A stretch of DNA of 64,000 nucleotides from Stictocephala bisonia (GCA_035578905.1 JAQJVL010000153.1:1535498-1599497), one strand, 5' to 3'. Counted from the stretch's first letter, positions 1-11,527 are shown. The notes: a model not told the origin generated them from the sequence alone. Translations and numbers: made by a program.

Positions 1-254
1 AAAATATGAGATGAGTTGTAAGCTGAATGGACTGTTGTCAGCAGGTGATTTTATCAGGCAGGAAGTGATAAGAAAGAGTCATGACAAACAATGGTGGAGC
101 TCAGGCAGGAAGGGACTGAACTCTGGACTCTTGAACAAAAACTGAATGCATTAATTCAGTGCCTTTGCTTGGGAATTCCTATTAATTAATGATATCTGTT
201 TCTTTTCACTTCCTGATAAGGAAGTAGTCTGACTATGGGCAGATATTTTCTGGC
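1..254. other. No gene recognised
   Basis: AT-rich sequence of the putative downstream dom intron. I see no coding region or clear repeat here before the inverted-repeat element that starts near 255. Confidence 0.5.
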
Positions 255-569
255 TTAGGCTCAGTGTACACAAGCAAGAATTGCAAAAAGTCGATCGCCG
301 CTATTGGTCCTGTTGAGATTCCATATAGTATTGAATGAAATGAAATGGTGCACACAAGTGAGTGCCAGTTAGCCTTTATCTCTTTGTTCCCAGATCACAA
401 CCAATCGCAGCGATCGGCTGCAGCCATTTGCGATAGTTCGCAACGCCGCAGTGTATGGCAGGGCATTGGGTGGTACACACAAGCCTATGTTGATCGCCCG
501 AACGCTTGTGGACACACCGCTCTTGTTATATGCAATTTAAGATTGTCTATATAAGATATTTGATTACGT

Positions 570-965
570 ATATTTACTAGGGGACACTCCTGCACATTTC
601 GCGTGCCAACCTCGACTCTTGCTGTGCTTGAAACACACCTCGGCATGTGACTCTGACTACAAATAATAGTAGATTATCTGTATAACGTAAATTTAAATAT
701 TAAATTTATTTACAGTATTTCACTCACACTACTTGCGTTGCTACCTATTTATTAGTATAGGGTAAAACTTAGCCTATTTCAAGCGTGTTTATTTAATTTG
801 TTTTTGTTCAACAGCTGAATAATAAACTCTAAATGCATCAATAGGGTAATGTCCAATATACAAAATAAACATGTTTATTTATTTACAGAACAGCTGTTAA
901 AATCAACTCCATGTTATTCTTATAGAAAAAAGGAAATGTTGAGAGGCTGTTCGTACCCCTTAGGA
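570..965 (+). repeat. Dispersed repeat D, copy 1
   Basis: The segment beginning CTAGGGGACAC and containing TTGCTACCTATTTATTAGT is similar, in opposite orientation, to 12350-12775. Both copies share the blocks ACTAGGGGACA, ACAAATAA..GTAGATTA, TTTACAGTAT and AACAGCTGAA in the same order. No coding capacity is seen. It probably belongs to a non-autonomous transposon family whose ends I cannot define. Confidence 0.55.
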
Positions 966-1279
966 ATGGAATTTCGAAAAATCATTTCTTAGTGGGTCCC
1001 TTCGATACTAAAGCTAACTTTCTTTTAAATTTTGTATAAATCTGTTTGGTGGTTTTTGAGATTTCATGATGAGTGAGTGAGTGCGTCAGTCAGTGGTATT
1101 TGGCTTATTTTTTATATAGATATAAGTTATAAGATTAAATATATCTGCAAATAAATATTTCCATATATATTTAAGTGAATTGGTGGAATTGCAAGTAGCA
1201 TATTAGTACTTCACCTCTTGATATAATCTGTTAACTTGTCAAGTAGTTCATTAAATTAACGAATGCTCATACAAAAAAA

Positions 1280-1965
1280 ATTAAACATTTTATATTCTTC
1301 TTTTCTTTCAGATTGTCAAACAAGTTAAAGCCCTCTTTATAAGTCTGGAACTCAAAAGTGAATGGGGTCCAATAAAGTCTATTATTAGATGGAAACAAAT
1401 AATTTTAAGCAATATCCATAAAGACAAGCATTTTCTTACGGCTTTAGATGTTGGAAAACCAACAATAGGTATTTTTTTATGATTTGTCAAGGGCTTTAGA
1501 CATGATTCAATATGTTAAAACTATTAGCAAAGCTTGAATATTTTGGTATAAGAGGAACTGCTCATAAATGGATCACTTCATATCTGATAGGAGTCCAATT
1601 GTAAAACTACCATATATTGACAATCATGGCTACAGACATTGGGTGCAATCCTCAACAGCAGCTATATCAAGCACAGTTCCTCAGGACTTTGTCATCTGTA
1701 CTCAGTCCTATGTTCTTCCTAATTTTTATTAACGATCTTCCTACATCGGTTCATGGCTCTCAGGTTTGTTTACTTGCTGATGACATATCACTATCAGTGT
1801 CTTCTCCACAAGCCTTGCATTTGAAGAGTATAACTCACTTTTGCAGGTTGCAGGTATTTTGGTAATGCCTATCAAGAACTACTTGATAGATAAGAATTAC
1901 TACAGCGTTAGGGATTATCTCTCATGATAAGCTTGTGCTTATACTAATGATAGGCTATAAGTGTA
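1280..1965 (+). pseudogene. Non-LTR retrotransposon reverse transcriptase relic
   Basis: Conceptual translation in shifting frames gives DLSRALDMI near 1485 (compare DLSKAFD of LINE reverse transcriptases), a VPQD-like motif near 1680, and FLIFINDLPT followed by LLADDISLSV near 1705-1800, which corresponds to the ..NDLP...ADD palm motif (YADD with the Tyr replaced). Several stops and frame changes show it is dead. Its fragmentary state prevents a clade assignment; the order of motifs is that of CR1/Jockey-type ORF2. Orientation is opposite to dom. Confidence 0.6.
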
Positions 1966-2213
1966 AATAATAAATAGTTGTGCTATTGTATCATTTGTTT
2001 ATCTAATTCATTTTGTATTAAAAAAAAAAAATGCGACGCTATTATGCAGTTGTGTAAATGTTTTGATTCCAACTTGAATAATTTTCTAAGGTTTACAATC
2101 CCGGCAATCAGCTAATTGAATTCTCGCTCGTGTGAATCAAATGCAGGGATCGCAACAGGATCGATCTCGGCGATCGGCTACTTGCAATTCTCGCTCGTGT
2201 GCACCGGGCCTAA

Positions 2214-2854
2214 GAGTTTATCTCGGCCAAATAAGTATTGATAAGGAAGTGGCTTGTCTATGTGCAGATATTTTCTGAACAAGAACAACAAAATTTTGTT
2301 TATCTTGTAGCCAAATATTGTTCTGTTTATCAGAACTTTTCACAGCTGAAACATTCCTGTTATGAAAGCATCTCCTCCTTTATGTTTTTATGGAATCGGA
2401 ACCGCAGAACCGACATTTTTCCATCGGTTCTCTGTTCCGGTTCTTTTATCAAGAACCGATAGAACCGAGAACCAACTTTAGGGACCGACCCATTCCTTAT
2501 TGTTGTTGTTTCTTTTATATTTTTAATTTTACTACGACTTAGAGACAGATATCTACAATATTTGGAGCAATAATTAACAGTTAATTTATTAATATTGGAA
2601 TTAGCCCATAGATAACTGAACATTTTTAACATATTGCAGCATGTAATATAAATATATTTCTCATTAACTTTTTAGAACTTCTTATGCACTTCTCTGACAG
2701 ATTTTACTTTGTGTTACAGTACTAATTGTTATTGTGGTAAGAGGCACCTTAAGTATAAATGTGAAATATGTAAAGTTGAATAACTTTACCATAGAACAAG
2801 TTCTCTAAACAGAATAATTTAAACAAGTTTTCCAACTACATAAATGTGACATAC
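2214..2854. other. Intronic sequence with a GGAACCG-rich palindromic MITE end
   Basis: Around 2390-2500 the sequence alternates ..GGAACCGCAGAACCGAC.. and ..AGAACCGAGAACC.., an imperfect inverted and direct repeat ending ..GGACCGACCCATTCC. This is the style of a hAT-type MITE terminus, but I found no partner end. The rest is AT-rich and shows nothing coding. Confidence 0.3.
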
Positions 2855-2975
2855 CTTGTGCCATAACTTGGTTGGTGATAGCAGTTCGTATAAGTGATGA
2901 TGGTCCCACTCTAGGCAACATGGCTGCATTCACAACTGGTTTGTTGTTAGTGCTGCCTAAAACAGCCGGCCTTAC
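2855..2975 (-). CDS. dom: dom exon k: start of the long Swr1-class insertion
   Basis: This exon is 121 nt, with acceptor ...TGTTTATCTTAG, donor GTATGT, entry phase 0 and exit phase 1. It encodes VRPAVLGSTNNKPVVNAAML followed by PRVGPSSLIRTAITNQVMAQ. The low-complexity Pro/Asn/Ser/Val composition matches the poorly conserved insertion between the two ATPase lobes in SRCAP/domino. The splice sites and phase are good. The function is inferred from gene order and strand, since this part of the family is not conserved in sequence. Confidence 0.7.
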
Positions 2976-3302
2976 CTAAGATAAACACAAATAATTAGAA
3001 TAGAAATCAGTAAAAATATGTTCGCTTCTCTGCTAACAGGTAATATTTTTACTAACCTCTGACAATTAGCACACTCTGAACAGATAACTGAAGGCGCAAC
3101 AAATTCAAGAAGGGTATCATTTTAAGGAAACGTGGAAATATTTTACTGATTGTTGCTGATAAAGACTTCTGCTAAAATCAGTCACTTGTTAAGGCTACAC
3201 AGAGTAAAGTGATCGTGGCTATTGAAAAGTCTTTGCCACCAGTTCTAAATTACTGTCAGATTTAAAAAGTAATGTACTTGAATTTGAACCTCTGCTACAA
3301 AA

Positions 3303-4392
3303 TTGAGATGTTTCAAATTATGTTTGTTTATTTATTTTTTTATCATATGTAAGAACATCTGCCACTTACCTTGTTTCTTTCCATTTAAACCAGCTGCTAC
3401 CCATCACTAATAATCTCATCACACTCATTGATCATATGTTTTATCACATTAATTTAATTTAATTCAGTTCCCAATAATTTGCATACTCTATGTTTAATCA
3501 TTTTATTAATAAATATTTTCCTTTCTTAGATTTGGCATAATTTAATTTAAGAATTGGAAGTTTTTATTATTTTTTTTTTTTTAACCTATTCCATTTTTCT
3601 AAAATATTTCAACATTAATTTAATTTTCTCATGATTTTAATATTTGATTTATTATAATACCAACCCCCACATCCCCTGGTGAAGTGAAGTGATCATCAAG
3701 CAACCAGTGACACATTGTTGTAATTGTGGATTGAGAAAGGAACTAATAGCAGAGAGGAGTCCATTATTAGCCTTGAAGGAGAGAAGATGCAGCCAGAATA
3801 CAGTGACTTTATTTAGTGACATTCCAATAAAAGTGTTTTTGTAAATCATTACAAAACTTTTATTTATTAAATTTGGCCACAAACATATTTAAATTTCCCA
3901 AAACATCAAGAATTCTAAGTTTGTGGTGAAGACAACTTTAAACTTAAATTTGGTGAGACCAGACCATAGACTAATTGCTGTGAAGATATTTTCCATTGAA
4001 AATTGAACTTTAAATTTGAACTTTCTCCCTATCTTTTCCCTTATTTGATAATTTTTTTTTTCTTTCTGATACTGTTTTAAAATTATTCTCTTTTTTCAAA
4101 TTTTTTTAATTGGACAATTAAACATGATTAATATTAAATCTCATAAGAACATTGATGGCCAGCTCGACACCCCTTCCCTGAGGTATCTCTATGTTGTACT
4201 ACCGAGTATGTTTTCAGCTGGAGCATAAACCAGAAGAAACCAAATTGTAAAGCAAGAAAGAAGATAAAAGCAAATTAAATAAAGACATTTTATTAACATA
4301 GTATTTCACTGTACAACTGGTTATCTTATTGTATCAATACACTTCATTATTCCTTGTTGTACCCTGTGTATATATTTTTTTTTAATTGTTAA
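3303..4392 (+). repeat. 5' LTR of the gypsy element
   Basis: It begins TTGAGATGTTTCAAATTATG and repeats at 8977. It includes a probable polyadenylation signal region (AATAAA within AAATTAAATAAAGACATT near 4275) and ends around ..TTTTTTTTAATTGTTAA. Alignment with the 3' LTR is continuous up to TAAT, and a 1-base indel would extend it to TGTTAA, leaving three bases before the primer-binding site. Differences from the 3' LTR include gaagtgaagtg versus gaagttaagtg. Confidence 0.9.
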
Positions 4393-4395
4393 TTT

Positions 4396-4413
4396 TGGCG
4401 CCCAAATCGTGTT
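4396..4413 (+). promoter_or_regulatory. Primer-binding site (tRNA-Lys type)
   Basis: TGGCGCCCAAATCGTGTT lies three bases after the inferred end of the 5' LTR. The first ten bases, TGGCGCCCAA, match the tRNA-Lys-complementary PBS used by gypsy-type elements (family knowledge); the remaining bases are less certain. Confidence 0.7.
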
Positions 4414-4580
4414 GGCCAGTTCAATGCCTTATGAGATTAGGTATACAAAAACAACTTCCAAGTTATCCCAAATCTAGGCCTATGTGTAATATTTATATGT
4501 TTGATATATCACCCATTATAGGTATCATAAAACCATCACCCAGATCGAACTCTCATCACAATATAAGATTATTAATAGCC

Positions 4581-6680
4581 ATGTCCCACAAACCTTATAA
4601 TCTTAGAAATAGGCCCAATACAACAGATGAGACCATGGAGGACGCCATTGAAGAAGCTAGTCAAACAAGCCAAACACTAACAGCTAGATCTGACAATTAT
4701 AACACATCAATATCTAATGCAAACAATACAGATATAGCTACGAACACAAATAACATGAACACAAATAATGACATAGACATTTTATTTAACGAAATTCCGG
4801 CAGGAGAAGTATTTTTAGGATTTGACATCCCTGAAGCGGAGACGGCAGACGCCATGACAGTGACGGCGGACAATGTGAACAAAAAGCTCCAACCATCTCA
4901 ACCAACCAGCCAATGGGAACACAGCACGGCATCATGGGACGGCGTTACCATGACAACGACCACCAGCACCAATCCAGTAACTACAGTCAACATAACAACT
5001 GTTGAGTTAACGACGACGGAAGCGATGAATGAAACGATGACGTCACCCGCACATTCCATTGCCATTCATTCTACCGCGACGGACAAACAACCGGCTAGCG
5101 CAGATGCGAATACCGATTTGCTTTCACAAATTGCAGCACTTATAAAAGACAGTTCTTTAAAACTTGAATACCGTTTAGAACAAATTAAAAATGAATTAAA
5201 ACAAGAACTTAAACAAGACAACTTAGAACTAAAACAAAATTTAAATCAGAACCTTAAAATATTTTCTGAATATATTGAAAGTAAAATCGATCACTTAAGC
5301 CATAAATATGACGAAGTCAAATCTGACCTTGACATAATTAAACTTACACGAGCCGAACAAAATAATAGAATGAATCACTTGGAAACAAATTTCGGCAACG
5401 AAATCCAAAAACAAAACCAGCAGGTCCGTGACGACTTAAACAAAAATATTGCAATCCAGAATGATAACATCAAGAAAGCCCTTGCTAACAACACTACTTA
5501 CGTTATAAATACAGTTGACATTAAATTACTTAATCACGCCACTGCTTGCCAGACAAACATTATCCAACAAAAGGAAGAATTGACTCACCAAATTCAGGAC
5601 AGTACGAAACAAGTATTAACACAAATATTACCAATTACACAAAAACAAGGAGAAGATATTGATACATTAAACAAACTTGTTCACACCTTTGGTAATAGAA
5701 TCACCAACGTTGAAGGTCAAGTTAGTAATGGAGTTATATCAGGCACACCGAATATTTATGTCACATGTACCGGCAACGGCACCCATGCAACCGACAATAG
5801 TCCACCAAAATTTTACGGGAGAGCCCAAAACCCTAAGGAATTTTTACATAAACTAAAACGCTTCTATGAACGAAACATAACACACAACAAACCAAACGAC
5901 TCGGAACACTTGCGGGACATTATTGAACAATGTTTAGAGCAACATGCTGCAAAATGGTTCGACCTGATTAAGGAGGAAATCCGCAACTGGTCAGATTTTG
6001 AACATAACTTTACAAACAAATACTGGAGCCGCGAGATCCAACGAGGAGTAAAGCAGCGTTTAGAGGTCGAAAGATACCGACCCGGAGGAAAGCTGCCACG
6101 AGCAGAATACTTCATTGAACGAGTATTGACATTACGATCCATCACTCCACCAATCAGCGAGGATGAAATCATAAATATTCTTTCGGAACACTTTTCCGAG
6201 TTGATCCAAGACGCCCGAAGAGTCCAGAATGTGAACACCGTCGCCGAGTTCGAATTGCTACTCCAAAGAGAAGATATTAAGGACGCACACCAGCGATCGA
6301 AAACTACCAGTCAACCGAGAAACGAACCACCACCACAGCGACAGTTTCAGCACCAGCCAGGAAGCAGACCTCCAAACAGCCCTCCTAGAGACCAGTATTA
6401 CCGCAGCGATGGACAACAGCAACAAAGACGACCAACCTACAACAACGGGCACTTCAACAACTCTTCACCTGGATACCGGAGAGAATACGATAGAAGACCC
6501 AACTACAGAGGAAACTTCAACCAACATTACAACCGGGGCAACAATTCATCAAATCAAGACAACCAGCAATATCCCAGCCGAGAACAAGCACAAATATGCT
6601 CTGCCATAATAGAAAGGAGAAACCCAACGACTAGTTCACCTCCCAGTACTACAACAAGTACTGCGCTTTTAAACGCCTAA
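4581..6680 (+). CDS. gag: gag polyprotein of the gypsy element
   Basis: 699 codons from ATG 4581 (MSHKPYNLRNRPNTTDE...), chosen because the frame before it has no ATG and starts inside the PBS region. Residues about 200-380 are strongly charged and predicted coiled coil (Lys/Glu/Gln-rich, EQIKNELKQELK..). Residues ~405-575 look like a retrotransposon capsid, with FYGRAQNPKEFLHKLKRFYE, the central AAKWFDLI..IRNWSDFEHNF and RYRPGGKLPRAEYFIERV. The C-terminus is an Arg/Gln/Asn-rich tail in place of a CCHC zinc knuckle. The gag frame is intact. The last codons (CTT TTA AAC GCC TAA) contain the frameshift heptamer. Confidence 0.9.
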   Translation: MSHKPYNLRNRPNTTDETMEDAIEEASQTSQTLTARSDNYNTSISNANNTDIATNTNNMNTNNDIDILFNEIPAGEVFLGFDIPEAETADAMTVTADNVNKKLQPSQPTSQWEHSTASWDGVTMTTTTSTNPVTTVNITTVELTTTEAMNETMTSPAHSIAIHSTATDKQPASADANTDLLSQIAALIKDSSLKLEYRLEQIKNELKQELKQDNLELKQNLNQNLKIFSEYIESKIDHLSHKYDEVKSDLDIIKLTRAEQNNRMNHLETNFGNEIQKQNQQVRDDLNKNIAIQNDNIKKALANNTTYVINTVDIKLLNHATACQTNIIQQKEELTHQIQDSTKQVLTQILPITQKQGEDIDTLNKLVHTFGNRITNVEGQVSNGVISGTPNIYVTCTGNGTHATDNSPPKFYGRAQNPKEFLHKLKRFYERNITHNKPNDSEHLRDIIEQCLEQHAAKWFDLIKEEIRNWSDFEHNFTNKYWSREIQRGVKQRLEVERYRPGGKLPRAEYFIERVLTLRSITPPISEDEIINILSEHFSELIQDARRVQNVNTVAEFELLLQREDIKDAHQRSKTTSQPRNEPPPQRQFQHQPGSRPPNSPPRDQYYRSDGQQQQRRPTYNNGHFNNSSPGYRREYDRRPNYRGNFNQHYNRGNNSSNQDNQQYPSREQAQICSAIIERRNPTTSSPPSTTTSTALLNA
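6668..6674 (+). promoter_or_regulatory. -1 ribosomal frameshift heptamer T_TTA_AAC
   Basis: In the gag frame the codons are CTT TTA AAC, giving the canonical X_XXY_YYZ slippery heptamer U_UUA_AAC six bases upstream of the gag stop. A -1 slip moves translation to the frame that continues without a stop into the protease (CGC CTA AGC ACT...). No downstream pseudoknot was modelled. Confidence 0.8.
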
Positions 6681-8274
6681 GCACTGACGAGTCCCAAGGC
6701 CTAGGTAAACTTCCCTTGTTTTATAATCATGGATTTCTATCCTCAGATTCCTCAGTGCAAAACACAAACCTCGGATTACAAAGGCCTTCTAATTTAGATA
6801 ATAATGTAAATAATTCAAATCCAATATTAACCCTTAGTAATATATTTTGTGACTGTGACTTTTTACTAAATGAAGATCCTGAAACTAATAAAACTGTAGA
6901 AGCAGCAAACAACATAAAATGTCCAGAGATTAATATTTTAATAAACAATGTGCCTACTTCCGCACTCATAGACACGGGTGCCAACATCTCATGTGTCTCA
7001 GAGCAATGGATAATAGAGAATAGGAGTAGATTAGGACAATATGAAGAATTACCTTTAACTGGCATACACATCAAAACTGCCGTCGGTGTTAAATCAAAAA
7101 GAGTTTCTAAGATATTAATGCTTACAGTTAATGTCAACGGTGTGGAAACTAATTTGCAACTAATCATGGTACCAAACCTCGTTCATAATGTAATTATTGG
7201 AATAGATACGATAAGACTGTGGAAGATGGAAATAAACTTTGATAGAAAAACATTGAATATAAACATAAATAATACTGAATTACTATTGGAGTTTGACGGG
7301 TGCAACCACGATGGAATCTTATGTTACTTAATGAACGACAATGATGTTGAATACAATAAAATGTCGGCATACGACCAAAATTTAGAAAGAACCTATATTT
7401 ATGATAATTTTGAAACTTATAACGATACCACCCCTTCCTCCACAACGAACCTACAAGACAGGATAAATGCTGAGATAATAGAAGAAACTCTGAACCAGAA
7501 CGAAATGCTCAACAATGAACAAAGGACTCAACTCACCGATCTACTTTTGAAGTATCAAAATACATTCTCTGATGCTCCTGGATTCTGCAACAAGTACCAA
7601 CACAATCTAGAAGTTAAAGAACCTGAAACCTTAAATGTCAATCCTACCCCGTACCTTTAGCCCATCAGAATGCTGTACTACAGGAACTACAACGAATGGA
7701 ACAACTCGGGATAATTGAACGAAGTAACAGTACCTTTATCAACCCTATTATACCCGTAATTAAGAAGTCAGGTGAAATTAGATTGTGCCTAGACGCACGT
7801 AAAATTAACCAGTTAATTACCCCAGATTATGAATGCAACCGTAGCATAAACGAACTCCTAGCTAAAGCATGTAACTCTAAATGGCTCACTAGTATTGATC
7901 TAACCGCTTCCTATTGGCAAATACCATTACATTCTAAGTCCCGCCAGTACACAGCTTTTCAGTTCAGAGGGAAGACTTACCATTATAAAGTTACTCCTTT
8001 CGGTATCTCTACGTCCCAAGCCGCTTTAGTGAGAGCCCTAGATAAAGTCTTCGACGATGAAGTGGAAAATTTTACCTTAATTTATGTGGATGATATCTGT
8101 ATAATTAGTCCCAATTTCAAAGACCATTTAACACATATTGATTATATCCTTAAGAAATTGACTGAAGCCGGAATGACCGTAAAATTCTCGAAGTCTACCT
8201 TCTGCCATCAAACGTTACCTGTCCCCAACTCAAGAGGATATATGATTCAAATTAAGAACAAGAAACAAGTGTAG
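6674..8274 (+). pseudogene. pol: pol (protease and partial reverse transcriptase), frameshifted and truncated
   Basis: Pol begins by -1 frameshifting from gag. The aspartic protease active site LIDTGANISCVS is at about 6968. A single-base loss near 7654-7657 breaks the frame (stop at 7658), and the reverse transcriptase continues in another frame: KSGEIRLCLDARKINQLI, SIDLTASYWQIPLH, TAFQFRGKTYHYKVTPFG, and the catalytic YVDD at 8083-8094. After KFSKSTFCHQTL near 8215 family similarity stops and the frame ends at 8274 in a short unrelated tail, so thumb, RNase H and integrase are deleted. The element cannot retrotranspose on its own. The frame break might in principle be an assembly error. Confidence 0.88.
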
Positions 8275-8976
8275 TTTACCTATAGACCTGTATTGTAAAT
8301 ATTGTATAGTAATTTAATTTTCTTTGTAACTTTGTATTTTCATATTTTGTGTTCATCCCATCAACCTACTCATCAATATGTATTTTGTAATGAATTTGTG
8401 ATATGTACCCCTTGTCTAACAACTGTGTATGTGTAATAAAAACTGTGTACTACGACAAAGCCCATGTCTTGTTGAGAGGGGATAATTTCCTTAATCACCC
8501 AAGTAAACTAATAACCCATGATTTTCCCCTATGATTGCTCCGCTAAATTCCCAGTGCGAGAAGATTCCCCCCTAATAGACTGTGAGTCCTGTGCAATAAA
8601 CTGTGCCAGTGAAACCACCTTTCCCCAGTTTCCCTTACTTCCCCTTTCCCTGGTGACTTTTCCCCTTGTGAAAAAAAAAAAAAAAACTCAAGTCACTCAT
8701 TCCCCAGTGCTATGTCCCAATAAACCTCCACAATTCCCTTTATAAACTGTATAACCCTTCTTGTATATAATTTGTAATATTGTCAATTGTATTGTATTGT
8801 ATTATGTAACCGTCTGTGTCATGTTTGTAACCTTCATCATTTTGTATTGTTAGTTTTAAAAAAATTTTGTCTATGTATGTTTGTATCTGTTTGTTTATTA
8901 TGTCAACATAATTTTCACATCATGTTCGAAATCTTGTGATGACTTTCAGTAATCCCTGTAATTTCTGAGGGGATAT
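8275..8976 (+). other. Noncoding 3' internal region of the gypsy element and polypurine tract
   Basis: AT-rich, with pyrimidine-rich CCCCTTT stretches around 8620-8670 and an A15-type homopolymer near 8671. Short peptides here show no family similarity. The purine run GAGGGGATA at 8967-8975, directly before the 3' LTR, is the likely polypurine tract. Confidence 0.55.
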
Positions 8977-10065
8977 TTGAGATGTTTCAAATTATGTTTG
9001 TTTATTTATTTTTTTATCATATGTAAGAACATCTGCCACTTACCTTGTTTCTTTCCATTTAAACCAGCTGCTACCCATCACTAATAATCTCATCACACTC
9101 ATTGATCATATGTTTTATCACATTAATTTAATTTAATTCAGTTCCCAATAATTTGCATACTCTATGTTTAATCATTTTATTAATAAATATTTTCCTTTCT
9201 TAGATTTGGCATAATTTAATTTAAGAATTGGAAGTTGTTTTATTTTTTTTTTTTTAACCTATTCCATTTTTCTAAAATATTTCAACATTAATTTAATTTT
9301 CTCATGATTTTAATATTTGATTTATTATAATACCAACCCCCACATCCCCTGGTGAAGTTAAGTGATCATCAAGCAACCAGTGACACATTGTTGTAATTGT
9401 GGATTGAGAAAGGAACTAGTAGCAGAGAGGAGTCCATTATTAGCCTTGAAGGAGAGAAGATGCAGCCAGAATACAGTGACTTTATTTAGTGACATTCCAA
9501 TAAAAGTGTTTTTGTAAATCATTACAAAACTTTTATTTATTAAATTTGGCCACAAACATATTTAAATTTCCCAAAACATCAAGAATTCTAAGTTTGTGGT
9601 GAAGACAACTTTAAACTTAAATTTGGTGAGACCAGACCATAGACTAATTGCTGTGAAGATATTTTCCATTGAAAATTGAACTTTAAATTTGAACTTTCTC
9701 CCTATCTTTTCCCTTATTTGATAATTTTTTTTTCTTTCTGATACTGTTTTAAAATTATTCTCTTTTTTCAAATTTTTTTAATTGGACAATTAAACATGAT
9801 TAATATTAAATCTCATAAGAACATTGATGGCCAGCTCGACACCCCTTCCCTGAGGTATCTCTATGTTGTACTACCGAGTATGTTTTCAGCTGGAGCATAA
9901 ACCAGAAGAAACCAAATTGTAAAGCAAGAAAGAAGATAAAAGCAAATTAAATAAAGACATTTTATTAACATAGTATTTCACTGTACAACTGGTTATCTTA
10001 TTGTATCAATACACTTCATTATTCCTTGTTGTACCCTGTGTATATATTTTTTTTTAATATGTTAA
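8977..10065 (+). repeat. 3' LTR of the gypsy element
   Basis: Near-identical direct repeat of 3303-4392, beginning TTGAGATGTTTCAAATTATG and ending around ..TTTTTTTTTAATATGTTAA. Differences are a short indel in the T-rich tract near 9240, G/T near 9359 and A/G near 9418 (actaatagc versus actagtagc). Confidence 0.9.
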
Positions 10066-10383
10066 AATAAATACTCTTTCGATTTTGTTGTGTTGTAAAT
10101 CAAAATTTAGCCTATTTAATTCTACATAATTTCATAAAACTTACATATTTTTTGAATACTTGAGAATTTTTTATAGCAGGTAGAATACAAAAAACACAAA
10201 ATTTTAATACTTTTGGTGTAAAGCTCAACTTTAAACATTTCTAAAACATAAAGTACTAAAGATTAGTGAAACTTTAACCACATATGAATAAGATTGTTGT
10301 TTGTAGTCTGTCTAAATTCTAGAATTTTTAATCTTTTACAAAATTTGTTGTTGTAATTTTTGGAAACCCTTGCAGTCTTACTA

Positions 10384-11240
10384 GGGATGGACGGGTCTCG
10401 AAATTTCGGGAATTCCCCGGGAAATTATAATTCTCGTCCTGCGAGAAGGAAATTTTGTTATGATCGGGAATTCCATTCGAGAGTTTTTCAATTGTTATTC
10501 TAAGATGTAACCAACTAAATAGTTCGATCTCAATAACACGGTTATAATCGACATTCATGGTCAAGTTCGGATTTTTTCAATCAATATAAATTAAAGTGAA
10601 AGGATAATAAAATTACGATAGACTTGTGTCTCGATTACCGTGGAATGTAATTTATTGCTTATACTGTGGCAGTGAAGTTACGTAGTGACTGACAACTGAC
10701 AGTCGGAGCGGAGTCGACAGTTGGGGTCGAACGTAGATGTGACGTTCTCATGACCCGTTCATTTGACAAGGCTCATCAGTGAACGAGATATCCGGATCAC
10801 GATGCTCAAAAAACAATTGAAGTCGAACAAGTTACCGAGATCTATGATCCAACTAAATAAATCTAGTATAGGACAGAACTGTTGACCGAAACCCAAATGA
10901 TAATGAACGGAAGCTGAGTGGGCCTATATTCCAATGTTTGTTTGTGTCAGTAACGTAAAATCATTCAATCAAACTGCTCGCAAGAACAGGTCACTTTACT
11001 GTCCAACAAAACAACAAATCTTCCTTCCCATGGCAAAAGTACATTTCTCTCATGTTGTACGTACAATGAACCGTTCTGCTCGTTTCCGAATTGAAATTAT
11101 CGTATATTTCCCGTGAAGTGATTGTGATCCGTTTTGGTGTTTAATCTGAGTAGGGAATCAACCAATGATTTGACAGAAGAAAATATCGTATCATATCATA
11201 TAAAATATCGTAATGGCGTTCAAGTATCGTGCGACGTAAC
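10384..11240 (+). repeat. Dispersed repeat C, copy 1, hAT-like left end
   Basis: It begins TAGGGATGGACGGGTCTCG, a hAT-MITE-like terminus, followed by CpG-containing palindromic sequence (GGGAATTCCCCGGG). The part 10970-11240 is similar to 32220-32480, sharing AGAACAG.TCACTTTAC, AACCGTTC.GCTC.TTTC, ATCGTATATTTC and TATCATATCATATAAAATAT. The right end may fall in or near the assembly gap. Confidence 0.45.
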
Positions 11241-11527
11241 AATATTTATTTATTTTCAATTGATTAAAAAATAAGTATATATATCCGTAGCGAATGTCAA
11301 TTAATAATTTGTTTGTGAACACTTTAGATCGCCAAATGTGCATGTAACATTTGCAGGGATACGATATTTTCTTCTGTCAAACTGTCGATCGGTTTCCTGA
11401 CTAGGTTAGAAAGTAACACAGATGGAGTGTAAAATGTTTACAATACGATAATTTTGATTTGAAAACTCAGTGAACGGTTCCCTGATCATAATTGTTACTA
11501 CTACGTGAGTTTAAAGCAAAAACCCAA

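Larger units (their letters stand above)
255..2213. mobile_element. Degraded terminal-inverted-repeat DNA element (composite)
   Basis: Left end TTAGGCTCAGTGTACACAAG and the reverse complement of the right end (TTAGGCCCGGTGCACACGAG) match closely, followed on both sides by GAATTGCAA and a GTCGATCGCCG / GCCGATCGCCG block. A second, inner copy of the terminal motif occurs near 345 (GTGCACACAAGTGAG) and near 2124. The superfamily is uncertain, as no convincing target duplication was found; PIF/Harbinger or hAT are possible. The interior holds unrelated repeats and a LINE relic, so the outer pair may also be two separate copies in opposite orientation. Confidence 0.5.
3303..10065 (+). mobile_element. 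Ty3/gypsy LTR retrotransposon, internally deleted
   Basis: A 6.76 kb element with two ~1.09 kb direct LTRs, a Lys-type primer-binding site, gag, a -1 frameshift signal, protease and the N-terminal half of reverse transcriptase. The pol frame then ends at 8274 and about 700 bp of AT-rich noncoding sequence leads to a purine tract and the 3' LTR. RNase H and integrase are missing, and there is no env-like ORF. The LTRs differ at only a handful of positions, so the insertion looks recent. It lies in a dom intron in opposite orientation to the gene. The target duplication is not evident, so the outer borders are good to a few bases only. Confidence 0.93.

Noticed and set aside
345..554. 69-codon open frame
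   Set aside because: It lies in the inverted-repeat element, no family similarity, and follows repeat sequence.
4386..4580. Upstream extension of gag to 4386
   Set aside because: The apparent start is TTG inside the LTR/primer-binding region; ATG 4581 gives the typical gag N-terminus.
5864..6238. Minus-strand frame over gag
   Set aside because: Antisense shadow of the gag coding sequence with no independent motifs.
6409..6609. Frame +1 open reading frame within gag
   Set aside because: Arises from the repetitive Arg/Gln/Asn/Thr codon use of gag's C-terminus.
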